Assembly (NCBI GenBank): GCA_022823505.1
Contig: JAJEIA010000090.1
Coordinates: 1-64,000 of the forward strand
Reading direction: 5' to 3'
DNA: 64,000 nucleotides
Source of the DNA: Dehalococcoidia bacterium
Lineage (GTDB): Bacteria > Chloroflexota > Dehalococcoidia > Lucifugimonadales > UBA3495
A program made the position numbers and the translations under genes. Within the stretch, counting starts at the first letter, position 1, and the number at the start of each line of letters is the position of its first letter. Of this stretch, positions 53,337 through 62,058 are shown piece after piece. Below the pieces are notes generated by a model. It saw nothing but the letters and a program-made list of their open reading frames with translations. It was not told the DNA's origin and made no database searches.

Positions 53337-53460
53337 TGCCCTAATATCGTACCACCAGCCCCGTGCTCCTCAAACGGAAGGGCCGGCGCGTATCATTCCA
53401 TTTTCCGGCACGCATGACTGTTGCACCCGGGGTCCGGCAGTGGCCGCAGGGCAATTGCGT

Positions 53461-53569
53461 CTCAATCAGCGATGGCGTCGGAGCCGAAATTGGCAGCAAC
53501 GAACGGTGAATTTTACCGGGATAAACAGGATACACGGGATGGACAGGATGATTCGATGCGGAGGTTTTG
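53461..53569 (+). repeat. Dispersed repeat, family 2 (GGATAAACAGGAT type), copy 2
   Basis: TCAATCAGCGATGGCG, GAATTTTACCGGGATAAACA and GGGATGGACAGGAT occur in the order found in reverse at 9683-9791. The gap 53337-53955 holds this and the family 1 copy below, and no gene. Confidence 0.75.
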
Positions 53570-53660
53570 AGTGATGGGAGGGTTCCCGGGAATTCTAGGC
53601 GCGGAGAAGTCTGCGCGTTATCGCCCACCAGGATACAGTCCGGGCGATGGTACCGAATCT

Positions 53661-53798
53661 CACGCGTACCCGGTTTGTCATCGTGAGGAGCGCAGCGACG
53701 TGGCGATCTCGTTCCCGCGGCGGCGCTTGTTGCCCTGACGCGATTGCCGCGCCGCGCTCGCAATCGCAGTTCGTGTGAAACTGGGTACGCGCGAGGGT
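53661..53798. repeat. Dispersed palindromic repeat, family 1, copy 3
   Basis: Has GGAGCGCAGCGACGTGGCGA, TCTCGTTC and CCTGACGCGATTGCCGCG, followed by CAGTTCGTGTGAAACTGG and TACGCGCGAG. The latter tail also occurs at 46338-46366. Confidence 0.75.
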
Positions 53799-53902
53799 AC
53801 CGAATTTGTTGAAGATTCGATTGCCCTGGTTGCCGCCGTACCTTCTCGCGTAGTCCGACAATACGTTGCGCGCAATCGCTGTGCGCTGGAAAGTGTCTGG
53901 AA

Positions 53903-53908
53903 TATAAT
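53903..53908 (+). promoter_or_regulatory. -10 element for the histidine kinase gene
   Basis: A consensus TATAAT 48 bases upstream of the ATG. No good -35 at the right distance, so confidence is limited. Confidence 0.4.
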
Positions 53909-53955
53909 TGCGTGTATCTGTCACAACCACCAGGTCAAATAAAAGGCAATAGGCG

Positions 53956-55623
53956 ATGAGATTTCTTCTCAACCGGTGGCGTCAAATCGGAACACGCCTC
54001 TACCTGGCCCTCGTCTTCGCGGTGATTCTGACCCTCCTGTCCAGCGCAGTTGGCATCTACTATTTCGAGCGCAGCGGCGACCTCAGCTACCGGATCCGCG
54101 CCGAGTCCGCGCCGGCCGTCGACGCGGCGTGGGCTGCGGCGTTGGCCGCCGAGAAGCTGCGGTCCCACGGCCGGGAAGTCATTGCCGGCTCGGGGTCAAC
54201 TTCCGCAACGGTCAGCCAGACGGACGTCGGGGACATTCTGAACCAGTTGGATGACTCGCTGAGCCAACTGGTCGCGCTGGAGGACATGGAATTCCTCGCG
54301 CTGGCAGTCCAGGAAGACGCGTATGAAATGGCCGGGGTCATCGACCGCCTGGAGGCCGCCTCCCAGGCGTCGGAGAGGCCGGCCCTGGTGGCGGAGTTTG
54401 ACGAACACAGCGGCGCGCTCGATCAATCGGTTGGCCTCCTGGTGGATAGCACCGGCCAGTACGCCGAGATGAACCTCACCGCAACAGTGGGCAGTTTCGA
54501 CCAGGGGCGCGTGCTGCTGGCAACCATCTGCGCGATCAGCGTGGTGGTTGCCACGCTGACGGCGTGGATCTGGGTGGGCAACGGTGTGTTGCGCCGCCTG
54601 TCCCGCGTGTCGGACCGGATGCGCAGCATGGCCCAGGGAGACCTGGAGACGCCGGTGCCCGAGGTCAGCCGCGACGAAATTGGCGAGCTTGCCCGCGCGC
54701 TGGAGGTCTTCCGGCAACACGCTCGGGAGGTGCAGCGGCTGAACCTGGTGGAACAGCTCTACGAAGAACTGCGGGAAGCGAACAACGAGCTCCAGACCAT
54801 GCAGGCGCGCCTGGTGGCGCAGGAGAAACTGGCGGCCCTGGGCGAACTGGTCTCGGGTGTCGCCCACGAGATCAGCAACCCGCTGAACTTCGTCAAGAAC
54901 TTCAGCCAGGGCGCCACCGAGCTCCACGGCGAACTCACCGAGATGCTGGATACCTACCGCGACGGCATGAAGTCCGAGGACGTTGCCCTGCTGGACGATA
55001 TCACCAACGAGATCAGCGACAGCCTGGGACGGGTGATCACCAACGGAGGCCGGGCGCTGGCCATCGTCGAACGGATGCAGGGCTTGAGCGTCGACACCAG
55101 GCCCCCGCAGGTGGTGGACCTCAACTCGGAATTGCAGGACGCTGCGGTATCGGCGTGCGAGGGTTTTGACTACACTCCGGCGTTCGCTCTCGATGACGAT
55201 ATCGGTTCGATGCCCATCGTCGTTGAGGAATTCAAGGAGGCGGTGGGCAACCTGGTCACCAACGCGTGCCATGCGATGGACCTGAAAAAGACGGAACTGG
55301 GCGAGGAATACGAACCGTCGCTGGCCGTGTCCAGTCGCCTGGCCAACGGCGAGGTACAGATCCGGGTCCGGGACAATGGGCCGGGGATCGCCGACGACGT
55401 GGTGGACCGGATATTCAACCCGTTCTTCACCACGCAGGACGGCGTCATGGGCGCCGGTCTGGGCCTCACCATCGCGGCCGACGTGGCGCGCCGCGCCGGC
55501 GGCGACCTGCAGGTCGCGACCGCATACGGCGATTACGCCGAGTTCCTGATGACGATGCCGGTCCCCGAGACCGCGAATGTGGATATGGACGATCTGGGTG
55601 ACGACGACGAGGACTGGTGCTAG
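53956..55623 (+). CDS. Membrane sensor histidine kinase
   Basis: A 555-residue sensor. Helix 1 at about 15-36, an outside helical sensor domain 37-185, helix 2 at about 186-208, HAMP to about 262, a short coiled coil, then the dimerisation helix with phospho-acceptor H304 (VSGVAHEISNPLNFVKN). The ATP domain has an N box (VGNLVTNACHAM), G1 (RDNGPGIADDV), F (NPFFTTQDG) and G2 (GAGLGLTIAADVA). It ends in an acidic tail (DDLGDDDEDWC). No response regulator is adjacent, so it is an orphan kinase here. Signal unknown. Confidence 0.92.
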   Translation: MRFLLNRWRQIGTRLYLALVFAVILTLLSSAVGIYYFERSGDLSYRIRAESAPAVDAAWAAALAAEKLRSHGREVIAGSGSTSATVSQTDVGDILNQLDDSLSQLVALEDMEFLALAVQEDAYEMAGVIDRLEAASQASERPALVAEFDEHSGALDQSVGLLVDSTGQYAEMNLTATVGSFDQGRVLLATICAISVVVATLTAWIWVGNGVLRRLSRVSDRMRSMAQGDLETPVPEVSRDEIGELARALEVFRQHAREVQRLNLVEQLYEELREANNELQTMQARLVAQEKLAALGELVSGVAHEISNPLNFVKNFSQGATELHGELTEMLDTYRDGMKSEDVALLDDITNEISDSLGRVITNGGRALAIVERMQGLSVDTRPPQVVDLNSELQDAAVSACEGFDYTPAFALDDDIGSMPIVVEEFKEAVGNLVTNACHAMDLKKTELGEEYEPSLAVSSRLANGEVQIRVRDNGPGIADDVVDRIFNPFFTTQDGVMGAGLGLTIAADVARRAGGDLQVATAYGDYAEFLMTMPVPETANVDMDDLGDDDEDWC

Positions 55624-55674
55624 GGTTTCGGTTCGCGGCAACGCGGAGGGTGAATGTACGCGGTCTGGGACGCG

Positions 55675-58600
55675 TTACCTCCAGTCATGCCCGGAGCTCG
55701 CGTGAAATTCCATATCGGCCCGCAGCGGCCAGGCCCGTTCCGCGATCACGTTGAGCGTGTTGTCCCGTCGTGAAACCTCGCCTTCGATGACGACCAGCGG
55801 CTGCCGCAGCACGTGCTTGAGCGTCTCCCAGCGCTGTTCCCAGACGGCCACCGGTATCAACCCGAATTCGTCCTCCAGGGTCAGGAACACCGCGCGGGCC
55901 AGGGGACGCTGCCGCCTGACGACCCGGCCCGCCACCCGGACCACGTCACCTTCCCCGCAACCCGGCAGTGTGTCACTGCTGTGCACTCCTCTCAGGTCGT
56001 GGCGCGCCAGTTCCATGATGTGGCCATCCGGGCAGAGGCCCAGCATATCGTATTCGTCCAGCATCAGCATCGATCGCTCCTTTGATGCCACCGCCGCCGG
56101 GGCCTCGGCCACCGCCATCGGCAACGCCAACTGGCCGCGGCGCGCGTCGGGCACGTAGCCGGCGCCGATCTGCCACAGCGCGCTGCCCCGGTCGGTGACG
56201 TCCGGCAGGCTGTCCATTGCGCCGGCGCGGGCCAGGTTCTCCAACGCCTGGCGCGGCAGGCCGGAGCGCGCCAGCACGTCCGCCAGACTCTGGAACTCGC
56301 CGGCCTCACGGGCGCGCAGGAGGATCTCGCCAAGGCGCCGGTCCACGCCCTTTACAAGGGTCAGGCCCAGCCGCAGGGTGCGCTCACCTTCGGCGGTGCA
56401 CAGCAGCCCGGAACGGTTGATGTCGGGGTGGGCCACCCGCAGGTTGATCCGGCGCGCGTCCTGTTTCAGTGTGTCCAGGTCCCAGAACCCCATGGGCTGC
56501 TCGTTGAACAGCGCGACGTAAAACTCCAGCGGGTAATGCCGGCGCAGCCAGGCCATCTGGTAGGCGGTGAAAGCGAAGGCCAGGGCGTGCCCCTCGGGAA
56601 ACATATAGTGGGGATTGAACTTCCCGAAGATCGCCTCGGCGGCCTTTTCCGGCACGCCGCGCTCGCTTGCCCCCTGCAGGAAACGCTGCCGGTACTCTGC
56701 CACCAGGGCCTGGCCGTTGCGGCGACCGAACGCGCGTCGCATCCGGTCCGCCTCGGCAGCCGTGAAGCCGCCCACGTCCATGCCCAGCTGCACCACCTGG
56801 TCCTGGAACATGATCACCCCCATCGACCGCTCCAGGGCCCCCTGCTCCAGCGGGTGGGCATAGTCCCAATCAGACCCCTTGCGCCGGCGCAGGAACTCCG
56901 CCACGCCGTCATGCGCCCCCACGCCGGGACGCACCGCCGCGATTTCCAGGGCCAGCTCGTAGATGTCCTGGGGATGCATCCGCACGATGGTCTGCATCTG
57001 CGCCGCCGACTCCACCTGGAAGACGCCCACGGTGTCGCCCCGTCCCAGGTCGTCGAAAACGTCCTGCTCCCGGTAATCGATCCGGCTCAGGTCGGGCTCA
57101 ATGCCGGTGCGGTTCCGGACCAGGCGCACCGCCTGCTGCAACTGGGAGAGGGCGCCCAGGGCCAGCAGGTCGATCTTCACCATGCCGGCGTCGTCCACGC
57201 TCTCCTTGTCCCACTGGCCGATATAGCGTCCCGCGATGGCGGCCGGCTGCACGGGCATGAAGTCCGTGAGGGCCGTGGAACTCAGCAGCATTCCGCCCGG
57301 ATGCTGCGCCACCCCCTTGGGGAAGCCCTGGAGGCTGTCGGCAAGGGCGAACAGGCGGTCCCAACCCGGTCGCTTCACCAGTTCCCCGTAGCCCGGCAGC
57401 ATGGGCAACTCCGAGACGGAGTTGGAATCCAGCCGGCGGGCCACCGCGCCCACCTCGTCAGGCGGCAACCCCAGGGCCTTGCCCAGACCCCGCACCACCC
57501 CCCGCGCCTTGTACGTGGGGAACATTCCCGTCAGCACGGCGTGGTCCCAACCCCATTCCTCGATGATGCGCAGTATGAGACTTTCACGTATGTCCCGGGG
57601 AAAGTCCAGGTCGATATCCGGCATCGACGTGCTCTCGGACGACAGGAAACGGTCCAGGGCCAGGCCGTAATCCAGCGGATCAACGTGAGACAGTCCGATC
57701 AGGTATCCCACCAGCATCGACACCGAGGAGCCGCGCCCCCGCCCGGGAGGAAGCCACTCCAGGGGCGTTTCCTGGTGTCCCCACCCCAGTTCCAGCATGA
57801 CCTCGCGCGCCAGTTCCACCACCCGGTGATAGACCAGGAAGAATCCCGCCAAACCGTGCTTGCGAATGAGCTCAAACTCTTCGTCCAGGCGCTCTCGCAC
57901 CCGTCGGTCGATGCTGCCGTAGCGTCGTGCGGCCGACTCCTCGCAGAGCCGCTTCAGCCACGACTGGGCGTCGTATCCTGGCGGCGTGGGCACATCGGGG
58001 AAGCGGTAGCTGCCGGTTACAAAATCCAGCGCGCTGAAATCGGAACACCGCTCCGCCAGGGCAAGTGTGTTGACAAGCGCGTCCGGGTATTTGCGGAGAC
58101 GTTGCTCCATCACATCTCTTGACAGCAGGTCATAGTTACAATTGACCTTGAGACTGTTGCGTATCTCACTCAGTGAAGAGTTTAACCGCATGGCCGTAAG
58201 CGAGTCGTGCAGCCGTGCGCGGGAGGCATCGTGATACCAGGGGGCATTGGTAGCGACGCAACCCAGGCCGCTCCGCTCCGCCAACTGTGACATCCGCCGG
58301 TTGCGGACGGTGTCGCCATGGGCCAGGTGTTGCCGCAGCCCGAGAAACACCGAACCGGCGCCGAACCAGCCGGCGTATCGCTTCGCCCGACTCTCGGCCG
58401 CACTCCAGCGGCCGGCGGCAATGTCCTCCACCAGGAGGCCATCCGGGTCCCCCAACAGCGCGATGAGACCCTCGGCGTGGGGATCCAGGAAGCGCACGTC
58501 CAGGACCGGGGTGGTCCGTCCGCCCGTTATGTGCGCCAGGGAGATCAGTCGGCACAGATTGGAGTAACCGGCGCCGTTCTCCGCGATAAAGGTCACCGGT

Positions 58601-58833
58601 CCGGTCCGGTCGCCCTCCCGGACGGTCAGGTCGGCGCCCAGTATCGCCTGTATGCCGGCGGAGTCGCACGCCTGCACGAAGTCCAGCGCGCCGCACAGAT
58701 TGCTCGCATCGGTCAGGCCCAGGGCCGGATAGCCGTAACAACCGGCCCGTTCCACCAGCTCTGCCGGAGACGAAGCGCCGGCGCCGAAGGAGTACCAGGA
58801 GTGAGCGCACAGCTCGATGAAGCCGGTGGACAA
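55675..58833 (-). CDS. dnaE2: Error-prone DNA polymerase III alpha DnaE2
   Basis: A 1052-residue C-family polymerase. An N-terminal PHP domain (HSWYSFGAGASSPAELVERA), catalytic aspartates D406 and D408 in MPDIDLDFPRD, a third in VKIDLLALGALSQL, GKFNPHYMFPEGHALAFAFT and a C-terminal OB fold (VRVAGRVVRRQRPL). The clamp- and epsilon-binding tail of DnaE1 is absent and length fits DnaE2. It performs translesion synthesis with ImuB. TTG start, one base after the imuB stop, so tightly coupled. Confidence 0.93.
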   Translation of the reverse strand: MSTGFIELCAHSWYSFGAGASSPAELVERAGCYGYPALGLTDASNLCGALDFVQACDSAGIQAILGADLTVREGDRTGPVTFIAENGAGYSNLCRLISLAHITGGRTTPVLDVRFLDPHAEGLIALLGDPDGLLVEDIAAGRWSAAESRAKRYAGWFGAGSVFLGLRQHLAHGDTVRNRRMSQLAERSGLGCVATNAPWYHDASRARLHDSLTAMRLNSSLSEIRNSLKVNCNYDLLSRDVMEQRLRKYPDALVNTLALAERCSDFSALDFVTGSYRFPDVPTPPGYDAQSWLKRLCEESAARRYGSIDRRVRERLDEEFELIRKHGLAGFFLVYHRVVELAREVMLELGWGHQETPLEWLPPGRGRGSSVSMLVGYLIGLSHVDPLDYGLALDRFLSSESTSMPDIDLDFPRDIRESLILRIIEEWGWDHAVLTGMFPTYKARGVVRGLGKALGLPPDEVGAVARRLDSNSVSELPMLPGYGELVKRPGWDRLFALADSLQGFPKGVAQHPGGMLLSSTALTDFMPVQPAAIAGRYIGQWDKESVDDAGMVKIDLLALGALSQLQQAVRLVRNRTGIEPDLSRIDYREQDVFDDLGRGDTVGVFQVESAAQMQTIVRMHPQDIYELALEIAAVRPGVGAHDGVAEFLRRRKGSDWDYAHPLEQGALERSMGVIMFQDQVVQLGMDVGGFTAAEADRMRRAFGRRNGQALVAEYRQRFLQGASERGVPEKAAEAIFGKFNPHYMFPEGHALAFAFTAYQMAWLRRHYPLEFYVALFNEQPMGFWDLDTLKQDARRINLRVAHPDINRSGLLCTAEGERTLRLGLTLVKGVDRRLGEILLRAREAGEFQSLADVLARSGLPRQALENLARAGAMDSLPDVTDRGSALWQIGAGYVPDARRGQLALPMAVAEAPAAVASKERSMLMLDEYDMLGLCPDGHIMELARHDLRGVHSSDTLPGCGEGDVVRVAGRVVRRQRPLARAVFLTLEDEFGLIPVAVWEQRWETLKHVLRQPLVVIEGEVSRRDNTLNVIAERAWPLRADMEFHASSGHDWR

Positions 58834-58834
58834 G

Positions 58835-60235
58835 TCAGTAACCCTGCTGATACCACTCGCCGGTGGTGAGGTCGCGGTACACCGTGATCAACCTGCCTCC
58901 ATCCGTCACCAGGCGCCAGTACCGCCGGCGCGCCGGCTCCGGCATCCACCACTCGGTATCCACCTCCCACAGGTCAACCACCTTCCGAACCGAATGCGCC
59001 TCGACTGCCCGGGGCACGCTTTGGGTCTCAGTGACGGCCACGGCAGCGACCCGGCCCAGCGGAAGCAGCTCGGAACCCAGGGCCCACCGTCGCTCCGGCA
59101 GGGGAGATCCGAGAGCCAGCGCCACCGGACGGTCAACCCCGTCAATCGTGGGGACGGCCACGCCCCGGCGTTCCGCCAGCCACAGGCCCATTTGCCGGCC
59201 GGTCAAACGGACCAGGCCGGACGCCGTGAGCGACAGGTCCGTCAACGCCGCGTCAGGCCAGCGACCGTGACCACGACCGTCCTGGGCGTTCAACGCAGCC
59301 AGCACGGCTGAAGCCAGACTGTCCGACGAGCCGGCGGGAGTGCGCAGCCGCCGGTCAAACTGCCAGACGCCGTTGGGCGAGAGCTCGCCTTCGATCGATA
59401 CTTCGGTTATCCCTCTCCCCCGAAGGCCGGGAGTGTTCCAGATGCGTTCGGACAACAGGCGAACGCCCGCCTCCCAACCTGAAACCGTATCCACCGGAAA
59501 TGGGAACTCCATGCGCTCGTGAAGCACCTCGGGTAACGCGGCCGGAACCACCGGGTCGTCATCAATGCCCTGGGCCAGCTTCCAGGTTCGATATCCAACG
59601 ACGCCCAGGAAATCCGCCAGGACGTGCGGCGCCATCGCTGCCACGTCGCCCATGGTGGCGATGCCAAAGCCGCGCAACCGCGCCGCGGTCTCCGGGTCCA
59701 GCGGAAGCCACGACACCGGCCAGGCTGCCAGCCATCGGGCAACGTTGCCCGGGGCGGTAAACCCCTTCCCCGGCTCGGCGCTGGCCGCCGCGCAGTACGA
59801 GGGCAACTTGCCCGACGCCAGTCCCAGCCGGGGTTGCAGACCGGCATCAATCGCAGACAGTATCGCCGACTCCAGACCGGACGCTCCGCCGTGCATGGCC
59901 GCCATCCCGGCCAGATCCAGATAGAAACGACCGTAACCGTCCGGCTCCACTCGGTCCACAACCTGGAACAGCGAGAGCGTCAGATCATCGTTGAACGACG
60001 ATAGATACTGGTCATCCACGGCCAGGACCACCGCCTCGGCGCACCAGGACAGGGCCTCGGTCAACGTCTGTCCGGCCCGAACGCCCCCGGCTTCCGGCGA
60101 GGCGTCCACCACCAGGCGACGGCCGGAGTTCCCGGTGGCCACAACCACGGGGCGGCCAGCCAGATCAGGCCGTCGCGCCAGTTCGGCCTTCACGGGAAAG
60201 TGCGTAACCAGCAGGCATCCGACTGCGGTGTCCAT
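58835..60235 (-). CDS. imuB: ImuB, Y-family polymerase-like mutagenesis protein
   Basis: A 466-residue Y-family protein. Fingers/palm similarity (LARRPDLAGRPVVVATGNSG, FYLDLAGMAAMHGG, LQPRLGLASGKLPSYCAA) but the catalytic acidic residues of DinB are not intact, as in ImuB, which acts as a hub linking DnaE2 to the sliding clamp. The C-terminal part (WWMPEPARRRYWRLVTDGG) matches the ImuB tail. It directly precedes dnaE2. No imuA/recA-like gene is next to it and no SOS box was recognised upstream. Confidence 0.85.
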   Translation of the reverse strand: MDTAVGCLLVTHFPVKAELARRPDLAGRPVVVATGNSGRRLVVDASPEAGGVRAGQTLTEALSWCAEAVVLAVDDQYLSSFNDDLTLSLFQVVDRVEPDGYGRFYLDLAGMAAMHGGASGLESAILSAIDAGLQPRLGLASGKLPSYCAAASAEPGKGFTAPGNVARWLAAWPVSWLPLDPETAARLRGFGIATMGDVAAMAPHVLADFLGVVGYRTWKLAQGIDDDPVVPAALPEVLHERMEFPFPVDTVSGWEAGVRLLSERIWNTPGLRGRGITEVSIEGELSPNGVWQFDRRLRTPAGSSDSLASAVLAALNAQDGRGHGRWPDAALTDLSLTASGLVRLTGRQMGLWLAERRGVAVPTIDGVDRPVALALGSPLPERRWALGSELLPLGRVAAVAVTETQSVPRAVEAHSVRKVVDLWEVDTEWWMPEPARRRYWRLVTDGGRLITVYRDLTTGEWYQQGY

Positions 60236-60285
60236 GCGTCACAAGATAACAGCACAGACGTTCTTATGGTGCGTCAGGGTGTCAT

Positions 60286-60331
60286 GAAAAATCCCGCACG
60301 GGTCCCGGCCTGGCTCGTCGACACGTGCGGG
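60286..60331 (-). terminator. Rho-independent terminator after the XRE membrane protein gene
   Basis: On the minus strand CCCGCACG and CGTGCGGG pair around a GC-rich loop and are followed by ATTTTTC. It separates the XRE gene from imuB. The stem sequence resembles the terminator at 36530-36564. Confidence 0.75.
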
Positions 60332-60415
60332 AAGCGCCGCACGAAGATCATCTGCAATGCCTACCGGGCCTGCAACAGGCCGCAACGGAGCGCCAGGAGA
60401 GCGCTCCGAGGCTCT

Positions 60416-61876
60416 TTATGCTGCCCGAGCGCTGTCCGGTCGGCTTCGAAAAAGCCTGGGGATAAAGAGGGATTTCACTTGCGGGGGCTGGGAAGGCCGC
60501 TCGGATGACCCCGGAGGGGAAAACTCCGAGATGACAACAGCGGGCTGGGGACCGGTCCCACTGCCACGCCTGTAGATGGCAACGATGAGGTTGCCTCCAA
60601 CAACGACCACTATGTAAACGAAGTTGGACAGCGCGATCCAGATAAATCCGAGATGCAGCCTTTCCATCAACTCATCCTGGGAGTATCCCAGCGCAGCGAA
60701 ATCAATATCCCAGGAATACAGGAGGTTGTGGTCCGGCTGGGGCAGCGAACTGGGCGCCAGGTAGAGCGTCAGGATGCCGGCGCCGCCCAGGGCGGACAGC
60801 ACGATGATGGCCGTCACCACCGCCCAGAGCAGGAACCTCAGGTCACGTTCTTTCGGTGTGACGGCCGGGTCGCGCAGCACCAACAGGGTGATAAACACGA
60901 CGCCCAAAACGGGCAGAACGACCGTAAGGTGGATCCAGGACCCGACGTTGGAGATAACCATGACGCAACAGTAGACGAAAGCCAGCGGCAGAAGCGCAAC
61001 CCAGGCCGCTCTCTGCGGAGCCTTTCTCTCGCTCCCTGCCTTGGAATACTGCCATTTCCACAAGAAATCGAACATCAGCCCTGCAACCAGAGCCAGAGCC
61101 AGGTTCACCATCAGGGCCAGCAGGCAGGGAATCGGCGTGCCGGCGAAGTCGGCGATGGTGTAGAGGCCGTAGTTGTCCATGCGGATCAGGGGCATCTGCA
61201 ACAAGGGGGTGCTCAGGAGGAAAAACAGCGACACGAAGAAGAACTCGCGTAGCTGATCCCCCTTGCGCATACGCAGAAAACCCTGGGTCAGAACCAGCCA
61301 CATCACGACGGCCATGAAGAAGGTCAGTATCCAGTCTGCGGTCCAGCCAAGGGATGACAGGGCGTACCCGCCGCCGGCAACGCACAGGCCCGGCAACAGG
61401 AAGCGCGAGAGGCAGAAACGGATGGCGCCGGAGAGATTGGATGAAGTGGCCAATCTGTCCCCGGCCGGAGGAGCGGCAACTCCCACATTCGCCAGCTCAT
61501 CCCCAGGGTCGCCGGCAACGGCAACGCTGGAACTTCCCGAAGAAACCGCCTGCTGAAGGTCACCGGCCCGCTCGTGGCCGTCCAGGCCCGCCAGGGTTAT
61601 CAACCCTTCGACCTCCACCGACGAGAGTTCGAGGGCTTTGCCAAAGGCAGCCAGCCGTTGCCTGGTGGGGCGCGTTGCACCAGATTCCCAGCGGGACACG
61701 GTGCTGTGGCTGTACCGTTCCCCGTACTGACCGTCAACGTCCGCCATGCGGCCGAGCAACTCTTCCTGAGTAAGACCCTTGCGGCCGTCCGGGTGTGAGA
61801 AGGACTCGCGGTAGGCCCGCATCAGCATGCCCACCTGGGCAGCTCTCAACCGGCGGTCCTCGCGTTCCAGTCCCAT
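60416..61876 (-). CDS. XRE-type HTH regulator fused to a polytopic membrane domain
   Basis: A 486-residue protein. Residues about 10-95 form a Cro/CI-type helix-turn-helix domain (LMRAYRESFSHPDGRKGLTQ, HSTVSRWESGATRPTRQRLA). A Ser/Gly linker (110-145) leads to about eight membrane helices (150-450), then a basic, proline-rich tail. This is a membrane-bound one-component regulator design: the sensor is in the membrane and DNA binding occurs at the inner face. It has a near-consensus promoter and a 22-bp palindrome in its leader, suggesting autoregulation. The divergent neighbour is an anchored protein of unknown role. Ligand unknown. Confidence 0.82.
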   Translation of the reverse strand: MGLEREDRRLRAAQVGMLMRAYRESFSHPDGRKGLTQEELLGRMADVDGQYGERYSHSTVSRWESGATRPTRQRLAAFGKALELSSVEVEGLITLAGLDGHERAGDLQQAVSSGSSSVAVAGDPGDELANVGVAAPPAGDRLATSSNLSGAIRFCLSRFLLPGLCVAGGGYALSSLGWTADWILTFFMAVVMWLVLTQGFLRMRKGDQLREFFFVSLFFLLSTPLLQMPLIRMDNYGLYTIADFAGTPIPCLLALMVNLALALVAGLMFDFLWKWQYSKAGSERKAPQRAAWVALLPLAFVYCCVMVISNVGSWIHLTVVLPVLGVVFITLLVLRDPAVTPKERDLRFLLWAVVTAIIVLSALGGAGILTLYLAPSSLPQPDHNLLYSWDIDFAALGYSQDELMERLHLGFIWIALSNFVYIVVVVGGNLIVAIYRRGSGTGPQPAVVISEFSPPGSSERPSQPPQVKSLFIPRLFRSRPDSARAA

Positions 61877-61902
61877 GTTTTCTGCACGCTATGACAGTGA
61901 CA

Positions 61903-61924
61903 TGTGCAATTTGGCTTTTGCACA
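61903..61924. promoter_or_regulatory. 22-bp palindromic operator candidate
   Basis: TGTGCAA and TTGCACA are perfect 7-base arms separated by 8 bases. It lies 27 bases before the XRE gene start and downstream of its predicted transcription start, a position fitting autorepression. A further GTGCAA half-site lies at 62006-62011 near the divergent gene. Confidence 0.6.
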
Positions 61925-61946
61925 GACTTTCGGCAATCTCGTGCTT

Positions 61947-61975
61947 ATTATCCCGCACGGCCCAATTAGTGGCAA
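61947..61975 (-). promoter_or_regulatory. Sigma-70 promoter of the XRE gene
   Basis: On the minus strand TTGCCA, a 17-base spacer, GATAAT: five of six consensus bases in each box. The leader to the ATG at 61876 would be about 65 bases and contains the palindrome. Confidence 0.7.
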
Positions 61976-62058
61976 GCCAGAGTTATAGGATGTTCACACC
62001 ATGATCGTGCAACATCAAGCCATTACTTTGCTCATTCCAAACACTTTTTGACGAAGTC

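Noticed and set aside
60236..60290. SOS/LexA box upstream of imuB
   Set aside because: AAGAACGTCTGTGC is only a half match; no palindrome of known LexA type.
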